Shown here: in pieces, positions 58,535-64,000 of the stretch | Layout: the number at the start of each line of letters is the position of its first letter | How positions within the stretch are numbered: position 1 is the stretch's first letter | Assembly: GCF_026686735.1 (NCBI RefSeq) | Contig: NZ_CP113432.1 | Coordinates: forward strand, 2,345,001 to 2,409,000 | DNA from: Pseudomonas triclosanedens | GTDB lineage: Bacteria > Pseudomonadota > Gammaproteobacteria > Pseudomonadales > Pseudomonadaceae | DNA length: 64,000 bases | Direction of reading: 5' to 3' | Made by a program: the position numbers and the translations under genes | The notes under the pieces: generated by a model | The model's input: only the letters and a program-made list of their open reading frames with translations | Told to the model about the DNA's origin: nothing | Database searches by the model: none

Positions 58535-59983
58535 TCAATTCCCGCTTGTCGACGGGCCGATGAAGTAGTAGTCGCGCTGGCCGACGCGGAAGCGCTGCAG
58601 CACTGCCAGGGGTGGCTGCGGTGTTTCCACGCTTTCCATGACGGCGACATGCCTGCCCGGCTGGCTCAGGAAGGCCAGCAACTGCTCGCGGGTTTCCAGT
58701 ACCGGCAAGCGGCTGCGGCTGTAGAACACTCCCGCCCCGGCCAGCCGCTCGCTGGGCTGGAACAGTGCGACCTGCTGGCCGTCAGCCTCCAACTGGCGAA
58801 TCCACTCGGTCAGCGGCAGGAACGATTCCTGGCGGTCGGCGCGCGGTTCGATCAGCAGGGCATAGCCCAGGTAGAAACAGGGCACCAGCACCGCCAGGGC
58901 GAGTGCCGCAGCCCTTGCGCGCCGCGCCGCGATGGACTGGCTGGTGCGCCAGCCGCGCAGCAGCACGTCGGCGTATTCGGCCGCGATCACCGCGGCGGCC
59001 GGAGCGAGCGACATCAGGTAGACCATGCGCTTGCTCGACGCCAGGGTCAGCAGGGTGAACTGCGCCGCCAGCCAGAGGCAGAAGAACAGCAGGTGGCGGT
59101 CGCGAACCAGGCGCTTGCGGAAGTGCCAGAGGCCGAGATAGAGCAGCAGGTTCCACGGCAGGAAGGCTTGCGGCAGCCGCATGAGGTAGTAGTAGAACGG
59201 CTCGAAGTGGCCGGCTTCGCTGAACGAGCCATTGAAGCGCCCCACGCTGTTGGTCCAGAGGATCTCCTGCAACGCCGCGCTGCCGCCAGCGCGATACAGG
59301 AACAACAGCCAGACGACCAGCGGCACCAGGCCGAGCAGCGTCCATAGCAGGGGTCTGAGCCAGGCTCCGATCGCCAGTCGGCGATGGGTAAGGCTGTCCC
59401 ACAGCAGGCAGGCGAAGATCACCACGCCCGGCAACGCCAGACCCAGCACGCCCTTGCTCAGGGTGGCGATGGCGATGCCGACGGCGAATGCCAGCCAATG
59501 CGCGGGCCTTCCTGGCGGTGCCAGCCAGGCTTGCAGGAAGGACAGCAGCGCCAGCGTAACGCCGAGGGCCAGCAGGGCGTCCTCGCCGACCTGGCGGGCG
59601 TTGCTCCAGAAGCTGGCCGTGGTCATCAGCAGCACGGCGGCGAGCAGGGCGAGTGCCGATGGTCGGCCAATACGTTTGAGCGCGCCGTAGAGCAGCAGCG
59701 TGCAGAGCAGGCCGGCGAATGCCGAGGCCAGGCGCACCGCCAGCGCTGTCGGGCCGAACAGGTGCATGGCGGTGACGTCCAGCCACAGGCTCAGCGGCGG
59801 TTTTTCCAGGAACGGCAGGCCATTCAGGCGCGGTGTCACCCAGTCGTGGTCGAGGTACATCTCCATCGCGATACCGGCCACTCGCGGTTCGGTGGAGCCT
59901 TGCAGTTCGTGATTGCCCAGCGCGGTGAAGAACAGCAGGCCGCCCAGCAGGAGCAGCATGACAAGGTGACGGTTGGAGGGCAT
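58535..59983 (-). CDS. ArnT-like (GT83/PMT) glycosyltransferase
   Basis: A 482-residue polytopic protein of the ArnT family. The N-terminal periplasmic loop has the diagnostic STEPRVAGIAMEMYLDHDW and LEKPPLSLWL, where acidic residues bind the lipid-linked donor; about eleven TM helices follow. ArnT adds aminoarabinose to lipid A; shorter homologues modify other glycans, so the substrate is open. It is shorter than E. coli ArnT (550). It is divergent from the phosphoesterase gene by 120 bp. Confidence 0.85.
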   Translation of the reverse strand: MPSNRHLVMLLLLGGLLFFTALGNHELQGSTEPRVAGIAMEMYLDHDWVTPRLNGLPFLEKPPLSLWLDVTAMHLFGPTALAVRLASAFAGLLCTLLLYGALKRIGRPSALALLAAVLLMTTASFWSNARQVGEDALLALGVTLALLSFLQAWLAPPGRPAHWLAFAVGIAIATLSKGVLGLALPGVVIFACLLWDSLTHRRLAIGAWLRPLLWTLLGLVPLVVWLLFLYRAGGSAALQEILWTNSVGRFNGSFSEAGHFEPFYYYLMRLPQAFLPWNLLLYLGLWHFRKRLVRDRHLLFFCLWLAAQFTLLTLASSKRMVYLMSLAPAAAVIAAEYADVLLRGWRTSQSIAARRARAAALALAVLVPCFYLGYALLIEPRADRQESFLPLTEWIRQLEADGQQVALFQPSERLAGAGVFYSRSRLPVLETREQLLAFLSQPGRHVAVMESVETPQPPLAVLQRFRVGQRDYYFIGPSTSGN

Positions 59984-60103
59984 GACGGGTCCGGTGTCGG
60001 TCGACGGTAGGGCAGGTATAGGCGATGACGCGTTAACGCGGCATTAACGTTCGCCGTGCTCCACTGCCGTGACTGTCTATCGGTATGCCCCCACGAGGTC
60101 GCC

Positions 60104-61162
60104 ATGTCCGCCAGTCATCCGCTAACCATCGCTTCGAGACAGCCCCGTCGGCGTCGCCTGGGCATCGTGTTGCTGGCTCTGGTTTCCCTGCTGCTGGTGG
60201 CGGGCAGCCTGGCCGGGTTCATGGTGCTGGTGCCGCCGCCGCACTACACCCCGCTGGCGGGTCAGCCGGCTTCCCGTGTAACGCTGCTGGCGCTGGGCGA
60301 CCAGGGGAGCGGCGACCTCCAGCAGTGGCGCGTGGCGGAGGGCATGGAGCGCGTCGCCGAGGACGAAGGCGGGGTGAACATGGTCCTGCTGCTGGGCGAC
60401 AACTTCTACGGCAAGGCCCTGAGCGGCATCGACGATCCGGCCTGGCAACTGAAGTTCGAGCGCGTGTACCACGGCCGCTGGCTGAGCCATGTGCCGTTCT
60501 ATGCGGTACTGGGCAACCACGACTACCCGGACTCCGCCGCCGTGGAGCTGGACTACGGGCGCCAGGGCAGCGGTTCCGGCCGCTGGCAGATGCCCGACCG
60601 CACCTATGTGCGCGACTTCGGCGAGGCCGAGGGGCGCCCGCTGCTGCGCGTGGTATTCCTCGATACCTCCCAGGACAGCGCCGGGCGTGAGCGCCAGGCA
60701 GGCTTCCTGCAGGAAGCCTTCGCCCGGCCCGGCCCCGCGCCGATGTGGAAGATGGTGGTGGCGCACCATGCCATTCGCAGCAGCGGCGGCAAGCACGGCG
60801 ACGACCAGAAGCTGATGGAACAGTTGCTGCCGGCCATGCAGCGCAGCGGCGTGGACATCTACCTCGCCGGGCACGAGCACAACCAGCAGGTGATCCTGCG
60901 GCCCGGTGAGCCGGCCTGGCTGATTTCCGGCGGCGGCGGGCAGACCATCGACCCGCTCAAGCCCGTCGAGCCGACGCCGGACACGCCGTTCGCCGCGTCG
61001 CGTCCGGGGTTCGCCCGCCTGGCCTTCACCCCGGAGCGCCTGCAGCTCGCGTATTACGACGAGGATGGCCGCAAGGAGCAGCGCTTCCTCTGGGCGCGGG
61101 CCTGCCCGTGGATGGCCCAGGGTTGCCTGCGGCGGGACGACGTGGCGGTGACGACGAACTGA
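60104..61162 (+). CDS. Calcineurin-like (TRAP-type) metallophosphoesterase
   Basis: A 352-residue protein with an uncleaved signal anchor (about 19-43) and a metallophosphatase domain: ALGDQGSG, LLLGDNFYGK, AVLGNHDYPD, VVAHHAIRSS and YLAGHEHNQQ supply the di-metal ligands; the layout matches tartrate-resistant acid phosphatases. It is probably active in the periplasm. GAGG lies 6 nt before ATG 60104. The substrate is unknown. Confidence 0.9.
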   Translation: MSASHPLTIASRQPRRRRLGIVLLALVSLLLVAGSLAGFMVLVPPPHYTPLAGQPASRVTLLALGDQGSGDLQQWRVAEGMERVAEDEGGVNMVLLLGDNFYGKALSGIDDPAWQLKFERVYHGRWLSHVPFYAVLGNHDYPDSAAVELDYGRQGSGSGRWQMPDRTYVRDFGEAEGRPLLRVVFLDTSQDSAGRERQAGFLQEAFARPGPAPMWKMVVAHHAIRSSGGKHGDDQKLMEQLLPAMQRSGVDIYLAGHEHNQQVILRPGEPAWLISGGGGQTIDPLKPVEPTPDTPFAASRPGFARLAFTPERLQLAYYDEDGRKEQRFLWARACPWMAQGCLRRDDVAVTTN

Positions 61163-61249
61163 TGCCCGCGCCAGTGGTTGTACTGCCGGGGTTTTAGCTA
61201 GAATCCGGACCTTTTGCGCGCTCCGGATTTGCGCGCCCAGAGAGTCCCC

Positions 61250-63313
61250 ATGCTAGTAGGTAGTTACGATCCCGCCCTGGTCCTGATTTCGCTCTGCGTG
61301 GCGATTCTGGCGTCCTACACCGCCCTCGATCTTGCCGGACGCATCGCAACCGCCAAGGGCTGGCCGGTACTGCTGTGGATCGGCGGCGGCGGGGTGGCGA
61401 TGGGCATCGGCGTGTGGTCGATGCACTTCATCGGCATGCTCGCCTTCAGCCTGCCCATCCCGCTGGGCTACGACCTCGACCTCACGCTGCTGTCCCTGGC
61501 CATCGCGATGCTCAGTTCGGGGTTCGCCCTGGCGCTGGTGAGCCAGGAGCGCCTGCCGTTCTGGCAGCTTTTACTCGGTGCGCTGGCGATGGGCACGGGG
61601 ATCAGCTGCATGCACTACCTGGGCATGTACGCCATGCTCATGCAGCCGGGCATCGAATACGACCCGCTGCTGTTCGGTCTGTCCCTGCTGATCGCCGTGC
61701 TGGCGTCCGGCGCCGCCCTGTGGATCGCCTTCCGTCTACGCCAGAACACCCCTTACGTGCGCCTGGTGCGCGGCGGCGCGGCGCTGGTGATGGGCGTGGC
61801 GATCGTGGGCATGCACTACACCGGCATGGCGGCCGCGCGCTTCCCCGATGGCAGCTTCTGTGGCGCTGCGCCGAGCGGCCTGGGCAATGATTGGCTGGCG
61901 CTGCTGATCATCGTGGTCACCCTGGCGGTGATCGGCATCGCGCTGCTGACCTCGGTGCTCGATGCCCGCCTGGAGTCGCGCACCGCGCTGCTCAGTTCGT
62001 CCCTCGCGCAGGCCAACCAGGAGCTCACCCAACTGGCGCTGCACGACAACCTGACGCGCCTGCCCAACCGTGTGTTGCTGGAAGACCGCATCGAGCAACT
62101 GATCGGCAAGGTCCAGCGCAACGGCGGCAACTTCGCGCTGATGTTCCTAGACCTGGACGGCTTCAAGCCGGTCAACGATGCCTTCGGTCATCACCTGGGC
62201 GACCTGCTGCTCAAGGAAGTGGCCCGGCGCCTGCGTGACAACCTGCGCAGCGAAGATACCGTGGCGCGCATCGGCGGCGACGAGTTCGTGCTGCTGGTGG
62301 AACTGGCCGAGCCGGAAGACGCGGTGACATTGGCCAGCCAGCAGATCAGCCTGCTGGCGCAGCCGTTCCAGGTGGCCGGCCAGGAGCTGCGCATCGCCGC
62401 CAGCATCGGTATCGCGCTGTATCCCGGCGATGGCGCCAGCCAGCAGGAGCTGCTGCGCAACGCCGACGCGGCGATGTACCACGCCAAGGGTAACGGCAAG
62501 AACGGCTACAGCTTCTTCGAGCAGTCGATGAACACCAATGCGCGCAATCATCTGCAGCTGCTCCATGACCTGCGGGCGGCACTGGCTCGGGGCGAGTTTG
62601 TCCTGCACTACCAGCCCAAGTTCGCCGCCAGCGGCGAGCCGATCGGCGCCGAGGCGCTGCTGCGCTGGCAGCATCCGCAGCGCGGCCTGCTGATGCCCGA
62701 CACCTTCATTGCCCTGGCCGAGCGCACCGGGCTGATCATTCCCATCGGCGACTGGGTGCTGGACGAGGCATGCCGGCAGATGCGCCTGTGGTACCTGCAT
62801 GGGCGGGAGAGCTGGCGCGTGGCGGTGAATCTCTCGGCCTTGCAGTTCTGCCATGCCGGCCTGGTCGACTCGGTGGCTGCCGCGCTGGAGCGCCACCAGT
62901 TGCCGGCGCGCTGCCTGACGCTGGAAATCACCGAGACCACGGCCATGCGCGATGCCGACTCCAGCCTGGAGATACTCGGGCGGCTTTCGGGCATGGGGGT
63001 GGACCTGTCCATCGACGATTTCGGCACAGGCTATTCCAGCCTGCTGTACCTCAAGCGCCTGCCGGCCAACGAGCTGAAGATCGACCGTGGCTTCGTCCGC
63101 GACCTGGAGCAGGACAGCGACGACGCGGCCATCGTTTCGGCCATTGTCGCCCTGGGCCAGGCGCTGGACCTGCGGATCGTCGCCGAGGGGGTGGAAACCT
63201 CCGGCCAGCAGGACTTCCTCACCCGCCTGGGCTGCGATTCGCTGCAAGGCTTTCTGCTCGGCCGGCCAATCCCCGCCGAGCAGTTCCTCGACTGCCTCAG
63301 CGCGACGGCGTGA
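61250..63313 (+). CDS. mucR: MHYT-GGDEF-EAL protein, MucR-like
   Basis: A 687-residue membrane protein: MHYT sensor with seven TM helices and three His motifs (SMHFIGM, CMHYLGM, GMHYTGM), the form proposed to bind copper and sense gas; GGDEF domain (about 270-430) with intact GGDEF near residue 344; EAL domain (about 440-685) with intact EAL in GAEALLRW and DDFGTGYSSL. Both cyclase and phosphodiesterase sites look whole, as in P. aeruginosa MucR, which supplies c-di-GMP for alginate; NbdA is the alternative, but MucR fits the length. TAGAAT at 61199-61204 may be the -10. Confidence 0.9.
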   Translation: MLVGSYDPALVLISLCVAILASYTALDLAGRIATAKGWPVLLWIGGGGVAMGIGVWSMHFIGMLAFSLPIPLGYDLDLTLLSLAIAMLSSGFALALVSQERLPFWQLLLGALAMGTGISCMHYLGMYAMLMQPGIEYDPLLFGLSLLIAVLASGAALWIAFRLRQNTPYVRLVRGGAALVMGVAIVGMHYTGMAAARFPDGSFCGAAPSGLGNDWLALLIIVVTLAVIGIALLTSVLDARLESRTALLSSSLAQANQELTQLALHDNLTRLPNRVLLEDRIEQLIGKVQRNGGNFALMFLDLDGFKPVNDAFGHHLGDLLLKEVARRLRDNLRSEDTVARIGGDEFVLLVELAEPEDAVTLASQQISLLAQPFQVAGQELRIAASIGIALYPGDGASQQELLRNADAAMYHAKGNGKNGYSFFEQSMNTNARNHLQLLHDLRAALARGEFVLHYQPKFAASGEPIGAEALLRWQHPQRGLLMPDTFIALAERTGLIIPIGDWVLDEACRQMRLWYLHGRESWRVAVNLSALQFCHAGLVDSVAAALERHQLPARCLTLEITETTAMRDADSSLEILGRLSGMGVDLSIDDFGTGYSSLLYLKRLPANELKIDRGFVRDLEQDSDDAAIVSAIVALGQALDLRIVAEGVETSGQQDFLTRLGCDSLQGFLLGRPIPAEQFLDCLSATA

Positions 63314-64000
63314 CCTCGGCGAGCTGCGCGCACAGGCTGCGCAACTGCTCGCACAGGCTGCGGCCGGCGCTGCCCAGCTCCGGTCGGGCATAGAGCGCGA
63401 GCTCCAGCCCACCGATCGGTGCGAAACCCTGCTCGACGCCCAGCACACGATGGCCGCCGTGGCGCCCGCGCAGCGGCAACAGGCTGACGCCCATTCCCGC
63501 GGCGACCGCCGCCGACAGGCTGGCCAGGCTGCCGCTGCTGTAGCTGATGCGCCAGCGCCGGCCGCTGGCTTCCAGCGCATGGATCATCTCCTGGCGATAC
63601 AGCGCGCCAAGCGGGAACACCACCAGCGGCAAGGGATCGCGGGCCGCCGCCGGGCTCTGCTCGCTGTCCAGCCAGGCCAGGGGCTCGGGCCAGTGCGCCA
63701 GGCAGTCGCTGTCGGCGCCCCATTGCTTGACCAGCGCCAGGTCCAGCTCGCCGCTGCGGTACTGGCGCAGCAGCTCCTGGCTCAACCCGCTGGAAACCTC
63801 CAGGCGCAGGCGTGGGCGCTGTGCGCTGAACGCCGCCAGCAGCGGCATCATCCGTTCGCCGGCGAAGTCCTCGGGCATGCCCAGGCGCAGGACGCCTTCG
63901 CTGTGCTCGCTGCTGAGCGCTTCGCGGGCCTCGCTGCCGAGCTGGAGAATGCGCCGCGCGTAGCCGAGCAACTGCTCACCCTGTTCGGTGGGCAGCACCT
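63297..64000 (-). CDS. LysR-family regulator, 5' end outside the window
   Basis: The C-terminal part of an LTTR; the HTH is largely beyond the right edge, and the visible part begins with the linker helix (LPTEQGEQLLGYARRILQLG). The substrate domain follows with VLRLGMPEDFAGERMMPLL and LELALYARPELGSAGRSLCEQL. Its 3' end overlaps the end of the convergent mucR-like gene by 17 bp. Confidence 0.88.
   Translation of the reverse strand, partial: VLPTEQGEQLLGYARRILQLGSEAREALSSEHSEGVLRLGMPEDFAGERMMPLLAAFSAQRPRLRLEVSSGLSQELLRQYRSGELDLALVKQWGADSDCLAHWPEPLAWLDSEQSPAAARDPLPLVVFPLGALYRQEMIHALEASGRRWRISYSSGSLASLSAAVAAGMGVSLLPLRGRHGGHRVLGVEQGFAPIGGLELALYARPELGSAGRSLCEQLRSLCAQLAEVTPSR

Overview
The window is a piece of a high-GC gammaproteobacterial chromosome, almost certainly Pseudomonas of the P. 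aeruginosa group. The reasons are the protein sequences, the fabB-fabA-hybrid kinase-TonB receptor-gpsA order, a kdpFABC-DE cluster, selD-selU, and a complete muxABC-opmB efflux operon. Gene names rest on recognising protein motifs and on remembered P. aeruginosa gene order; no database search was run.

Layout. Positions 1-2289 are the 3' two thirds of a 23S rRNA gene, a 5S gene and the operon terminator. An IS3-family element (2382-3632) follows; its transposase has Val at the catalytic Glu position. From 3778 to 10683, all on the minus strand, lie fabB, fabA and a tightly coupled trio: TonB receptor, substrate-binding-like periplasmic protein and hybrid histidine kinase. From 10848 to 21288 the plus strand mostly carries housekeeping and lipid-related genes: gpsA, a DUF4389 protein, a SixA-like phosphatase, an acyl-CoA synthetase with a hotdog thioesterase, an AraC regulator with a LysE exporter, two alpha/beta hydrolases, a DUF4892 protein and an AI-2E-family permease. 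An MgtC-like gene sits among them on the minus strand.

From 21342 to 26182 (minus) are a CynX-type MFS transporter with its GntR regulator, a four-EF-hand protein, and an OmpR/EnvZ-type two-component system. A 318-bp divergent control region with three candidate operator sites separates these from kdpFABCDE (26501-34610), the high-affinity K+ uptake ATPase and its sensor pair. Next come a patatin-like lipase, selD-selU (selenophosphate and tRNA selenouridine synthesis), a nuclease-fold protein, tpx, and muxABC-opmB (39526-48552). A triple CpxR-type box lies just upstream of muxA.

The last 15 kb is a mosaic of small units: an NlpC/P60 hydrolase, a VOC protein, a second AraC plus exporter pair, a LysR regulator divergent from a CTP-synthase-C-terminus-like protein and a small monooxygenase, small exported proteins, a LysR/SDR divergent pair, a FUSC exporter, an ArnT-like transferase, a phosphoesterase, a MucR-like MHYT-GGDEF-EAL protein, and a LysR gene cut by the window end.

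The most interesting signals are the receptor/binding-protein/hybrid-kinase cassette, which looks like a dedicated ligand-sensing chain; the EF-hand protein beside a two-component system; the GATase-like protein that keeps the nucleophile Cys but lacks the usual His; the dead IS transposase; and several clean operator-like palindromes.
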